A stretch of 21,373 nt of DNA from Bacteroidaceae bacterium. GTDB lineage: Bacteria; Bacteroidota; Bacteroidia; Bacteroidales; Bacteroidaceae. Position numbers and translations under genes: made by a program. The notes under the pieces are model-generated. The model did no database searches. It was not told the origin of the DNA and saw nothing but the letters and a program-made list of their open reading frames with translations. Positions 1-7,671 of the stretch are shown in pieces. The stretch spans positions 1 to 21,373 of the forward strand of contig JAEDNQ010000015.1 of assembly GCA_016302435.1 (NCBI GenBank). The letters are read 5' to 3'. Numbering within the stretch: position 1 is the stretch's first letter; the number at the start of each line of letters is the position of its first letter.

Positions 1-43
1 AGTGCCGATGATGAGGTGCTGTGTGGAGTTACCTTCACGGTAC

Positions 44-93
44 TGTGCGCTATTGCGCGCTATCGTGCGCTGTTGTGCGTTATTGTGCACTAC
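44..93. repeat. Five-unit 10-bp tandem repeat
   Basis: Five contiguous 10-bp units read TGTGCGCTAT, TGCGCGCTAT, CGTGCGCTGT, TGTGCGTTAT and TGTGCACTAC. They differ from one another at one to three positions. The period is about one helical turn. Two plus-strand frames stay open through it (one to a stop at 127-129), so it could be the tail of a gene entering from the left, but a 10-bp period does not keep a reading frame, and I do not call a gene. Positions 1-289 otherwise hold no supportable gene. Confidence 0.75.
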
Positions 94-165
94 TTTGAAA
101 ATCAGCCGAAAATAATGGGTCACCAGTAAAAACGTGTGGATAATCTAACACAATAAGACAGTTTT

Positions 166-186
166 TTGTACGTTATACAAGATAAA
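166..186. promoter_or_regulatory. Short inverted repeat resembling the arabinose operator candidate
   Basis: TTGTA at 166-170 and TACAA at 176-180 form a perfect 5-bp inverted repeat with a 5-nt spacer. The stretch 172-186 (GTTATACAA, then ATAAA) is shared, apart from one base, with the minus strand of the palindrome at 10732-10763 ahead of the arabinose genes. It could be a second site for the same regulator, serving a gene outside the window, or a chance AT-rich match. Confidence 0.25.
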
Positions 187-208
187 CGACAGAACTCAGA
201 TGGAACAA

Positions 209-256
209 TATAGACTCCTGGCAGAATGTCTTTTACCAGCACAGGAGAGGTCTATA
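209..256 (-). other. Hairpin just downstream of the histidine kinase gene
   Basis: TATAGAC (209-215) pairs with GTCTATA (250-256), and TCCTG (216-220) pairs with CAGGA (242-246), with a 3-nt bulge on one side. The structure lies about 34 nt past the stop codon of the minus-strand kinase gene. No T-run follows on the minus strand, so it is a weak candidate for an intrinsic terminator and may only protect the 3' end. Confidence 0.3.
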
Positions 257-289
257 CCATCATATCCAACAAGGATGCACATGGGCTGT

Positions 290-3200
290 TCACTGACGGG
301 CTTTAGTCAAAGGCAGAGAGAAGACGAAACGCGAACCGGCATGCGGCTGTGGTGTGTCGTTATGCTCTGCCTCGGAAAGAGAGGTATGCTGGTCGTGGGA
401 TTGGATGTCGGCTGTGGAGGCGACGTTTTCAATATATACTCTACATCCTCTTTGGCTGCAGTGCTCGTCATGGATGCGCACTATCTCTCGACATGTGAAG
501 AGGGCGGCACCGCTGAACTGACATGTACGCATGTCGTACTGGAGACCGTCGACATAAAAGGCTGTGCGGAGTTGGTCGGAAGTGTACTGATGACCTGCTA
601 CAAAGAAAGAAAATGCAACGAAGTCGTCCTGTGCTACGGCTGACACTTCGACATCGCCTGTGGGTGACAGGGAAGCAAGCCAAGGCAGGATGGTCTCGAG
701 GAGCAACTGAAGATAGTCGACATCGCAGGTGAAGGATATATCGGCGGTGAGGAGACTTCGGACGCTATCTTCGTGCAATGGGCACTTAAAGGCGGAGGCG
801 TATACACGTTGTATGAGAGCCGCCATGTCCTTGCTGTTCATGCGCGTGCGCCGGAAGAGGCTCTTGTCTATCTGTCGTGAGGCGCAGGCATGAAGTGTGC
901 TGAAGACTTGGTCGTAGTATGAGAGGGTCTCGTGGATGTCGCGAAGAGAGGCGCGGAGACTGTCGCTGTCTACTGAGGAGCGCGACTTGTCGATGAGTTG
1001 GCGGAGGAGATTGGGATAGTAGAGCGTCTCGTGTTTGAGGACTGAGAGGGTGTTGTCGACTATCTGGCTGTGCTCATAGACTCTGCGCTGCTCTATGTCG
1101 GTTCGGGCATGTTCATCGCGCAGATATTCGAGTTTCTCTTCCATCTCCTGAATCTTGAAAGTAGAGAAGTAAGTGTGGAAGGCAAGGAACTGCATGACGA
1201 AGTTGAGGATGAGGTCTTCCTCGTGGGTGGTGTTTCCATTGACCAGTTTGACTCCAACAACTCCTATGAGGCTGTCACCTTCGGAAGCATGGACGATGAG
1301 GGGATAGGCGCGGAAGGTTCGCGAGGTGTCTTCTACGATTTTGGCCTGTGAGGCTGCTCCTTTCATGAGGCTTTCCATGTAGCTGCTCTCTGCCATGTTG
1401 CCGTCTGACTCTATGGCTTGTGCTTCACTGGTGTCTGCACTGTGGGCGAGACTCTGGAAGACAATGTACTCTACGCTGACTATGTCGGACAGGTCTTGGC
1501 GCAGGATGGATAGCATGCGGGAGCGTGGTTCGGCAAAGACGTGACTGTTGAGTCGGAGGAGCTGTCGGAGGTTGAAGAGAGTGAGGAGATAGTGGCGGTA
1601 GTGGAGGAGGAAGAAGATGGCAAGTCCGAGGAGCATGAAGGTGGCAAGGAGGATGAGGATTGTCTTCTTGTAGCGGTTGGCTTGCTGGAGGGACTTGCAT
1701 TTGTCTTCGAGCGTATAGTCGGTGCTCGTGAGCGTGTAGAGTCGCGAGAAGGCTTCGCTATTGAAGCGGTAGAGGGGACGGTCGGGGATGGATAGGGCTG
1801 CTATGGTCACTTCGTTGCGTAGGGAGATGATGATGTCGTAGTCGAGCGGCAGTCCCTCGTTCCACCATCCTATCTCTGCCATCTTTGGACCTCTGATGCT
1901 CATGAGCTCATCTCCTTGGGGGCAATAGAGGCGGTACAGCTGGTTGAGTGTCTCGACTGCCTGCTCGGCATAGCTGACTGCCTGGACGTAGTCGCCCGAT
2001 ATGTTGGCATAGCAGACGCTGTCGAGATATGTGTGTGTCTCATTGAGGAGGGAGTCGGCGGTGGAGTGGCTGACGGTTGCTGCTCTGGCAGGGGATGAAC
2101 CGGCAGTGGCGAAACCGTCAGTGGCAGTGATTACAGCGACTGTGTCTTGTTGCTTTATCTGGTTTTGGGCTGATGCAGGAAAGATAGTGAGAAGTATTGC
2201 AAGAAGTGTGAGGACGCGGCGGCGAGCAAGAGGCAGGTCGATGAAGAAGGTGCTGCCCTTCCCCACCTCGCTTTGGACAAAGAAGCGGCTGCAGCGTGCC
2301 CACTCGCCTGACTTCTGCAGAGTCGTGATGATATGCTTGCAGTTCATTAGGCCGAAGCCGAAACCTTTGTTTTGCTTGATGTCGTTGCCCATGGCATTGG
2401 TGCTGCCTATGCTTGAAGCGTCGTAGACTTTATGGTTGTTGATGGTGTCTACCTCGGCAGGCGAGAGGCCGTAGCCTGTATCGGCTACAGCTATACGCAC
2501 CACTTCGCCTTCTGTCTGGGCAGAAAGTGAGACCTTGCCTCCCGATGGGGTATATTTGCGTGCATTGTCGAGGAGGGTGTTGAGCATGAAGAGTGTCATA
2601 GTCCTGTCGCATCTGACGGTAGCGTCGATGGGCTGTATGTCGAGTGTGATGTTTTTCATCTCGAAGGCATGGGCATTGCCTTTGAGTATGTCGAAGATGC
2701 TGAGCAGGGGGACGTTTTCGACATTGAGGGAGACGATGCCTTGGCTTATCTTTACCCATCGGCCAAGGATGTCGTTGTAGGTATCAATTTTCTCCACGAG
2801 TTCGGATAGATACTCCAGTCGTGTATGTATCTCTGCTGTGTCCATAGCTTCAGCCTGGGCGAGTTTGCTGGCCTCATGCATGGCGCGGTTTAGGAAGGGT
2901 GAGATGGCTGTGGCGATGGAGACGGAGGTAGCGCGCTTGATGTAGCTCCGCTTGTACTGGTGGTATTTGTACTCGAAGTTGCCTGTCTCTGCCTGCAGTT
3001 GCTCGCACTCGTCTCTGTATCTGGCGACCGTTTGTCCTTGCTCGCGCATCCATCGGTAGAATACCTGAAGCATGAGGATCATCTCTCTCTCCAATCCCCT
3101 GAAGCGGCTTGTGTCGGCTTCTGTCCAGTCGGTCTGCCGTGTCTGTGGGAATATGGAGTACACTTCATCGTCTACTGACTGGCGGATGAGGTCTGCGCTG

Positions 3201-4705
3201 TCTTCAGAGAAGTCGGCTTCGAGGGCTGCACTTGTCATCTTCTGGCAGAGGTCTATGACGCGACTGAGCATCTTGACTTTGGTGTCGTGCGCTCGACGAC
3301 TCTTCACATTGTAGATGACGAGTATAGTCACGGCTGTGAGGATGGCCGCAAGGGTGAGGAGGAGGAGGACATTGAGCATGTTTTCTTCTGCCACAAGACG
3401 CTCCTCTTCTTGTTGCGCTCTGAGGTCCTGGCGTGTGGCATCGAGGATGTCGAAGTAGATGTTGTGGTTAAAGTCGGAGGCGGCTTTTTGCCCCATGGCT
3501 CCGTAAACGATGCTGAGTTGCTGGCGTACCATAGCCATCCACTCAGGTACGGTGACGGAATGTGGATGGGAGATGAGTGCCATCTCCACTGGCATGGTGT
3601 CGCTGTCGGTTGGGGCAGCAAGGAGGGTTGTGGGTATGTCGGTTATGGCGGTATTGATGGTTTTGTTGTAGGTGTCAAGGAGGCTGAAGGCCTGCAGGGC
3701 ATAGTCCAAGGCTCCTTGATGGTCGCCTCTGGATAGGCGTATGTCGGAGAGTGTGCAGAGTGCGCTGCTTTCGAGATAGGCGTTGCCGTATTCGTGGGCG
3801 GTGGCGGCTGCATGGGCGGCAAGGCGTGTGGGAAGGTCGTGGGCTATGCTGTGTCCGAAGAGCTCGGTGACGAGGACAAAGATGGACGGTTTTATCTCGC
3901 CTCCGGCTGCTACATAGCGCGCGAGGGCATTGGAGGCTATGATGTCGTAGTAGGCGTAGCCGTTCTGATGGCTCAGGTAGAGGAGGTGCACCAGTTGGCG
4001 GAGAGCTCCTGTGCGCGTATCTGTACTGGCTGTTGCGTTCATGCCTCCGAGTGCATGAAGGAGCAGGTAGTTGGCATAGAGGGTGGTGTCCGAGCTGTAG
4101 GTGTCGAGTTTTGAGTCTATCCAGGCAAATTCGGCTTCCGCCTCTTCTTTTTGGCGCATGCGTATGAAGTAGTTGAGGGAAGCGAAATGGTATTTTGCCT
4201 GGGTGGTGCGATAGAGCCAGAGGAGGTGCTCGTCCATGCAGTCGTCGTAGTCGGCCACGTTGTCGAGGCGGTACTGGGCGTCAAGTCGGTAGTCGTAGAA
4301 CTCTTTGTTTCGGGATGTGACAAGACAGAGGGACATCATGTCGACATCGCCGACGGCTCGCAAGAGGTCGTTGGAGGTACGGTCGATGACGGAGGTGAGG
4401 ATGGCTGATGCTGAGTCGTAGCGCAGGGTGAGGGCATAGGCTGCGGCAGTATTGAGTCGCATCTCGTCATGATAGTCGGCATGACGGCTATGGAGAGCCA
4501 GGGTGTCATGGGTGATGTCTCTTATGACTTTGGCAGGTGACTTGTACTTGAGGCGTGAATAACTCTCAAGTCGCGTTTGGTCGGCTTCTGGAATGGGCTG
4601 TCGAGTGCAGGAGAGGATGAAGCTGACCACGGTAAGGATGGCTGCTACATATATTATAATGTGTTGCCTTCTATGATTGGCAATGGCGGGAACTGATGTT
4701 TTCAC
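290..4705 (-). CDS. Fused two-module membrane histidine kinase (DUF5112/DUF5113-like)
   Basis: This is a sensor kinase of 1471 residues, inferred to autophosphorylate in response to an envelope signal; no response regulator is in the window. A hydrophobic leader ends in a lipobox-like ILSC (Cys33). A helical, TPR-like extracytoplasmic region runs to about 440 and a membrane helix spans about 443-466. A cytoplasmic module follows, with a complete HATPase fold: N-box around N709-N714, DTGYG at 742-746 and GFGFGL at 781-786. Its expected H-box region (about 598-605, ATAISPFL) has no histidine at the usual place. At 828-847 a second signal-peptide-like segment (RRR, hydrophobic core, ASAQ) begins a second module: an extracytoplasmic region, a helix at 1014-1035, then an H-box-like KHETLYYP (H1225) and a degenerate ATPase-like tail. 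GTG at 4705 is chosen because an in-frame stop lies at 4727-4729 and no ATG intervenes. Family assignment is from memory of Bacteroides relatives. The kinase call is firm; the signal is unknown. Confidence 0.85.
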   Translation of the reverse strand: MKTSVPAIANHRRQHIIIYVAAILTVVSFILSCTRQPIPEADQTRLESYSRLKYKSPAKVIRDITHDTLALHSRHADYHDEMRLNTAAAYALTLRYDSASAILTSVIDRTSNDLLRAVGDVDMMSLCLVTSRNKEFYDYRLDAQYRLDNVADYDDCMDEHLLWLYRTTQAKYHFASLNYFIRMRQKEEAEAEFAWIDSKLDTYSSDTTLYANYLLLHALGGMNATASTDTRTGALRQLVHLLYLSHQNGYAYYDIIASNALARYVAAGGEIKPSIFVLVTELFGHSIAHDLPTRLAAHAAATAHEYGNAYLESSALCTLSDIRLSRGDHQGALDYALQAFSLLDTYNKTINTAITDIPTTLLAAPTDSDTMPVEMALISHPHSVTVPEWMAMVRQQLSIVYGAMGQKAASDFNHNIYFDILDATRQDLRAQQEEERLVAEENMLNVLLLLTLAAILTAVTILVIYNVKSRRAHDTKVKMLSRVIDLCQKMTSAALEADFSEDSADLIRQSVDDEVYSIFPQTRQTDWTEADTSRFRGLEREMILMLQVFYRWMREQGQTVARYRDECEQLQAETGNFEYKYHQYKRSYIKRATSVSIATAISPFLNRAMHEASKLAQAEAMDTAEIHTRLEYLSELVEKIDTYNDILGRWVKISQGIVSLNVENVPLLSIFDILKGNAHAFEMKNITLDIQPIDATVRCDRTMTLFMLNTLLDNARKYTPSGGKVSLSAQTEGEVVRIAVADTGYGLSPAEVDTINNHKVYDASSIGSTNAMGNDIKQNKGFGFGLMNCKHIITTLQKSGEWARCSRFFVQSEVGKGSTFFIDLPLARRRVLTLLAILLTIFPASAQNQIKQQDTVAVITATDGFATAGSSPARAATVSHSTADSLLNETHTYLDSVCYANISGDYVQAVSYAEQAVETLNQLYRLYCPQGDELMSIRGPKMAEIGWWNEGLPLDYDIIISLRNEVTIAALSIPDRPLYRFNSEAFSRLYTLTSTDYTLEDKCKSLQQANRYKKTILILLATFMLLGLAIFFLLHYRHYLLTLFNLRQLLRLNSHVFAEPRSRMLSILRQDLSDIVSVEYIVFQSLAHSADTSEAQAIESDGNMAESSYMESLMKGAASQAKIVEDTSRTFRAYPLIVHASEGDSLIGVVGVKLVNGNTTHEEDLILNFVMQFLAFHTYFSTFKIQEMEEKLEYLRDEHARTDIEQRRVYEHSQIVDNTLSVLKHETLYYPNLLRQLIDKSRSSVDSDSLRASLRDIHETLSYYDQVFSTLHACASRQIDKSLFRRTRMNSKDMAALIQRVYASAFKCPLHEDSVRSLLTADISFTCDVDYLQLLLETILPWLASLSPTGDVEVSAVAQDDFVAFSFFVAGHQYTSDQLRTAFYVDGLQYDMRTCQFSGAALFTCREIVRIHDEHCSQRGCRVYIENVASTADIQSHDQHTSLSEAEHNDTPQPHAGSRFVFSLPLTKARQ

Positions 4706-4809
4706 TGTAGCGGGAGGGTAGATTGGTTATGGGGTATAACGATGATGATGCTTGTTTGGGAAATGTCGACAGAGGTGTGAGGGTTGGGCAAAGAGAGTGT
4801 TTGCGATGG

Positions 4810-4817
4810 CAAAGGTA
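4810..4817 (-). promoter_or_regulatory. Candidate -7 box for the histidine kinase gene
   Basis: On the minus strand this reads TACCTTTG, matching the Bacteroidetes -7 consensus TAnnTTTG, and would give a leader of roughly 100 nt. No TTTG is visible at the -33 distance. Instead, an inverted repeat ATGCTT (4818-4823) / AAGCAT (4841-4846) covers that zone and could be an operator. The 4706-5040 gap otherwise holds only the folC promoter and its leader. Confidence 0.45.
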
Positions 4818-4911
4818 ATGCTTTTTGTTGATATAGGATGAAGCATATGGGTGTTTATTTTTAAAATTGTTGTTAAAAGGCGGCTATTTTGAAATATTTC
4901 ACGTGCATCTC

Positions 4912-4942
4912 TTTGGTTTTGGGAAAAGAAAATGTAACTTTG
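4912..4942 (+). promoter_or_regulatory. folC promoter (-33 TTTG, -7 TAACTTTG)
   Basis: TTTG at 4912-4915 and TAACTTTG at 4935-4942 are separated by 19 bp, the classic Bacteroidetes sigma spacing. Transcription would start near 4949, leaving a leader of about 90 nt before the folC ATG at 5041. A perfect 10-bp palindrome, GAAATATTTC (4891-4900), sits just upstream of the -33 box. GTCATC (4947-4952) and GATGAC (4968-4973) could form a small hairpin at the 5' end of the leader. Confidence 0.65.
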
Positions 4943-5040
4943 CATTGTCATCAGCACTATTGGCTCAGATGACCTACAGTTCCATTCGGCATCCATGTCG
5001 AATACTATCCATTGAAACAAAATATCATGCTCACATACTT

Positions 5041-6354
5041 ATGACTTATCAAGAGACAGTAGATTTTCTTTATTCCTCAGTGCCTCTCTTCCAGCAGGTG
5101 GGGGCTGGCGCTTACAAGGAGGGCTTGTCCAACACGCATAAGTTGGATGCCCACTTTGACCACCCTCATAAGCTCTACAGGACTGTTCACGTGGCAGGCA
5201 CTAACGGCAAGGGATCTTGCTCACACACCTTAGCTGCCATCCTTCAGTCGGCTGGCTACAGGGTCGGACTCTTCACTTCTCCTCATCTTGTGGACTTCCG
5301 CGAACGCATAAGGGTGAACGGAGAGAAGGTGGATGAGCAGTATGTGGTGGACTTTGTAGAGAACGAGCGCTCGTTCTTTGAGCCTCTGCATCCGTCTTTC
5401 TTCGAACTGACGACGGCACTTGCGTTTAAGTATTTCGCTGACATGAAGGTGGACATTGCCGTCATTGAGGTGGGACTGGGTGGCAGGCTGGACTGCACGA
5501 ACATCATCTCTCCTGTGGTGTCTGTCATCACAAACATCAGTTTTGATCACGTGGCCTTTCTCGGCGATACTCTCGCAAAGATTGCTGGCGAGAAGGCTGG
5601 CATCATTAAGAGGGGTGTGACTGCCGTTGTCGGAGAGACCGTGGATGAGACTCGGACTGTATTTGAAACTAAGGCAAAAGAGTTGGACACGGCTATCGTC
5701 TTTGCAGAAGACAGTCCCGAAGTTATGGAGCATAGCTTCAACAAAGATGGCGGCATTGACTATGTTACAAGGAGATATGGCAGTCTGCATGGAGAACTTG
5801 GTGGTTTTTGTCAAGTGAAGAATGCGAACACTATCCTCTGTGCTGTCAACGTATTGAAGCAAGAAGGACTGAACATCACTGCGGCTGACGTAATCAACGG
5901 ATTTGCCCATGTGTGCCAACTGACAGGGCTTATGGGACGATGGCAGACAATATGTGAGAAGCCCAAGACTGTTTGCGACACTGGGCACAATGTCGGTGGC
6001 TTTGAATGGATAAGCCAGCAACTGAAGGCTGTCGTAGGCCACAAGCGAATGGTCTTTGGGATGGTCAACGACAAGGACGTGAGCGGCGTGCTAAACCTTC
6101 TGCCTAAGGACGCAACGTACTATTTCTGCCAAGCGTCGGTAAAAAGGGCTCTCGAAAGCGGACAAATGAGGTCGCTGGCTGAGGGCTACGGACTCAAGGG
6201 CAAGGCATACGGGACTGTGGCTGAGGCATACGATGCTGCCATCGATGAGGCTGATGGCGATGACTTCGTATATGTGGGCGGAAGTAGCTTTGTTGTGGCT
6301 GACTTATTGACATATTTGTATCAAAACAGACCTAAATATGTAAAAAAACTCTAA
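5041..6354 (+). CDS. folC: Folylpolyglutamate synthase / dihydrofolate synthase
   Basis: FolC adds glutamate to dihydropteroate and to folates in the cytoplasm, using ATP. The 437-residue product has the Mur-ligase-type architecture: P-loop GTNGKGS at 53-59, TSPHL at 79-83, the FolC signature EVGLGGRLDCTN at 143-154, the stretch ISFDHVAFLGDT with EKAGIIK up to residue 190, and a C-terminal domain with DTGHN at 313-317. The reading frame is open from 4867, but I chose ATG 5041. The protein then starts MTYQETVDFLYSSVP, as is usual for Bacteroidales FolC, and the upstream in-frame ATGs lie before or very close to the inferred transcription start. It is divergent from the kinase gene and 110 bp ahead of galM. 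Read-through into the galactose genes is possible because I see no clear terminator. Confidence 0.95.
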   Translation: MTYQETVDFLYSSVPLFQQVGAGAYKEGLSNTHKLDAHFDHPHKLYRTVHVAGTNGKGSCSHTLAAILQSAGYRVGLFTSPHLVDFRERIRVNGEKVDEQYVVDFVENERSFFEPLHPSFFELTTALAFKYFADMKVDIAVIEVGLGGRLDCTNIISPVVSVITNISFDHVAFLGDTLAKIAGEKAGIIKRGVTAVVGETVDETRTVFETKAKELDTAIVFAEDSPEVMEHSFNKDGGIDYVTRRYGSLHGELGGFCQVKNANTILCAVNVLKQEGLNITAADVINGFAHVCQLTGLMGRWQTICEKPKTVCDTGHNVGGFEWISQQLKAVVGHKRMVFGMVNDKDVSGVLNLLPKDATYYFCQASVKRALESGQMRSLAEGYGLKGKAYGTVAEAYDAAIDEADGDDFVYVGGSSFVVADLLTYLYQNRPKYVKKL

Positions 6355-6414
6355 TTATCACGTTCGGATGAAAAATTTTCGACAAGAATGTAAGTCCATG
6401 AGAAATATTTTTCT

Positions 6415-6422
6415 TTAATTTG
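6415..6422 (+). promoter_or_regulatory. Weak -7 box candidate for the galactose cluster
   Basis: TTAATTTG matches TAnnTTTG at all but one fixed base and lies 42 bp before the galM ATG. No TTTG is seen at the -33 distance. An AT-rich inverted repeat, GAAAAATTTTC (6370-6380), lies about 35 bp upstream. The promoter is plausible by position but weak by sequence. Confidence 0.3.
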
Positions 6423-6464
6423 CATAGTAATCTAAAACCAGATAAAACTAACTTATTATATTTT

Positions 6465-7550
6465 ATGAGCACAGTACAACCAAAACTGAGTGGTCTTAAA
6501 GTAGAAGACTTCCAGACAGAGGTCAAGGGAAAGAAGACTGACCTCTACACACTCGTCAATGCTGACGGGTATGAAGTATCAATCACAAACTATGGTGGAG
6601 CCATCGTGGCTATCATGGTGCCAGACAAGGACGGCAAGGTAGCTAATGTGGTTTTCGGACACGACAACATCCAGGATGTCATCAACTCGCCCGAACCATT
6701 CCTCTCTACTCTTATCGGACGCTTTGGCAACCGTATTGCCAAAGGCAAATTTGTCCTCGGAGGCAAGGAATATCAGCTCGCCATCAACAATGGTGTCAAC
6801 CACCTTCACGGAGGTCCAACAGGCCTTCACTCTGTGGTTTGGGACGCTTATCAGGCAGGTCCTCAGAATCTTACTCTCAACACAGTGATGCCTTATGGAC
6901 ATGAAGGCTTCTCAGGAGAGGTGAAAATCTCTGTAGAATTCACATGGACAGACGACTGCGAACTCATCCTCGATTACTTCGCCACAACTAATAAGAAGAC
7001 TATCATCAACCTCACCCACCACGCTTTCTTCGCCATCCAGGGCATAGGCAATCCTACTCCAGACATCCTCGACCAGATTATGGAGATGAACTGCGACTTC
7101 TACATCCCAATAGACGAAACAAGCATTCCTACAGGTGAAATACTTAAGGTTGAGGGCACTCCATTTGACTTCCGCAAGCCAAAGGCCATAGGACTCGAAA
7201 TCGACGCTGACAACGAGCAGATAAAGAATGGTTCAGGATATGACCACTGCTTCGTCATCAACAAGAGGGAACCAGAAGAACTGGCTCTCGCTGCCCGCAT
7301 CACTGATCCTAAGTCGGGACGTGTGCTTGAGACATATACTACAGAGCCAGGCATGCAGGTTTACACAGCCAACTTCTGCTCAGGATACCCAATACAGGCT
7401 GGATGCACTGCTCCACGTCGCTCTGCCATCTGCTTCGAGAGCGAGCACTTCCCCGACTCTCCAAACCGCCCATACTTCCCAACAACTGTGCTCAAGCCAG
7501 GGGAAAAGTATACACAGAAGACTGTGTACAAGTTTGGCGTAGCAAAATAA
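6465..7550 (+). CDS. galM: Aldose 1-epimerase (galactose mutarotase), cytoplasmic
   Basis: It interconverts the alpha and beta anomers of galactose and related aldoses, supplying the alpha form that galactokinase uses. The 361-residue product shows the GalM hallmarks: HLHGG with H115, NLTHH with H186 as the likely catalytic acid, GYDH with D260, and ICFESEHFPDSPN with E325 as the likely catalytic base. There is no signal peptide, so it is cytoplasmic, unlike the lipoprotein paralogue at 10832. ATG 6465 gives MSTVQPKLSG; the frame extends upstream to an ATG at 6420, but that lies across the candidate -7 box and adds no conserved sequence. It is the first gene of the galM-porter-galK cluster, 121 bp ahead of the porter with a hairpin between them. 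Confidence 0.93.
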   Translation: MSTVQPKLSGLKVEDFQTEVKGKKTDLYTLVNADGYEVSITNYGGAIVAIMVPDKDGKVANVVFGHDNIQDVINSPEPFLSTLIGRFGNRIAKGKFVLGGKEYQLAINNGVNHLHGGPTGLHSVVWDAYQAGPQNLTLNTVMPYGHEGFSGEVKISVEFTWTDDCELILDYFATTNKKTIINLTHHAFFAIQGIGNPTPDILDQIMEMNCDFYIPIDETSIPTGEILKVEGTPFDFRKPKAIGLEIDADNEQIKNGSGYDHCFVINKREPEELALAARITDPKSGRVLETYTTEPGMQVYTANFCSGYPIQAGCTAPRRSAICFESEHFPDSPNRPYFPTTVLKPGEKYTQKTVYKFGVAK

Positions 7551-7560
7551 TGCAATATCA

Positions 7561-7607
7561 CAACCACCCTCGTCTGACTCACACACGGGTCGGACGAGGG
7601 ATTGTTG
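7561..7607 (+). other. Intercistronic hairpin between galM and the porter
   Basis: CCCTCGTC (7567-7574) pairs perfectly with GACGAGGG (7593-7600). GAC (7576-7578) and GTC (7589-7591) extend it inward, and CAAC (7561-7564) and GTTG (7604-7607) extend it outward. It begins 11 nt after the galM stop. The 3' side is followed by ATTTACATTAATA rather than a T-run, so it could be a leaky terminator, an attenuator or an mRNA-stabilising end. Confidence 0.7.
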
Positions 7608-7671
7608 ATTTACATTAATATATGGTGACAAACTAACTCACATTCACATAAATACAATTAACTAAAACAAC

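Noticed and set aside
1..129. Open frame entering from the left edge (42 codons, stop at 127-129)
   Set aside because: A second plus-strand frame is also open over the same stretch, most of it is a 10-bp tandem repeat, and the peptide matches nothing I recognise.
200..643. 147-codon plus-strand frame antisense to the kinase gene
   Set aside because: Cysteine-rich composition with no motif. It overlaps the end of the kinase, whose coding frame is clear; several similar frames over 1000-4400 are likewise shadows.
2156..2230. Kinase gene as two separate genes split at the internal signal-like segment
   Set aside because: No stop codon precedes and no ATG, GTG or TTG start lies at the segment; the frame is continuous from 4705 to 290.
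4867..5040. Longer folC reading frame starting at 4867 or 4969
   Set aside because: 4867 lies upstream of the promoter boxes and 4969 is only about 20 nt past the inferred transcription start; the extra residues are not typical of FolC.
5230..6042. 270-codon minus-strand frame within folC
   Set aside because: It lies fully antisense to a gene with all FolC motifs and shows no recognisable domain.
6420..6464. Earlier galM start at 6420
   Set aside because: It overlaps the candidate -7 box, and the added 15 residues resemble no family N-terminus.
7561..7607. Intrinsic terminator ending transcription after galM
   Set aside because: No T-run follows the stem, and the next two genes belong to the same pathway with no clear promoter of their own.
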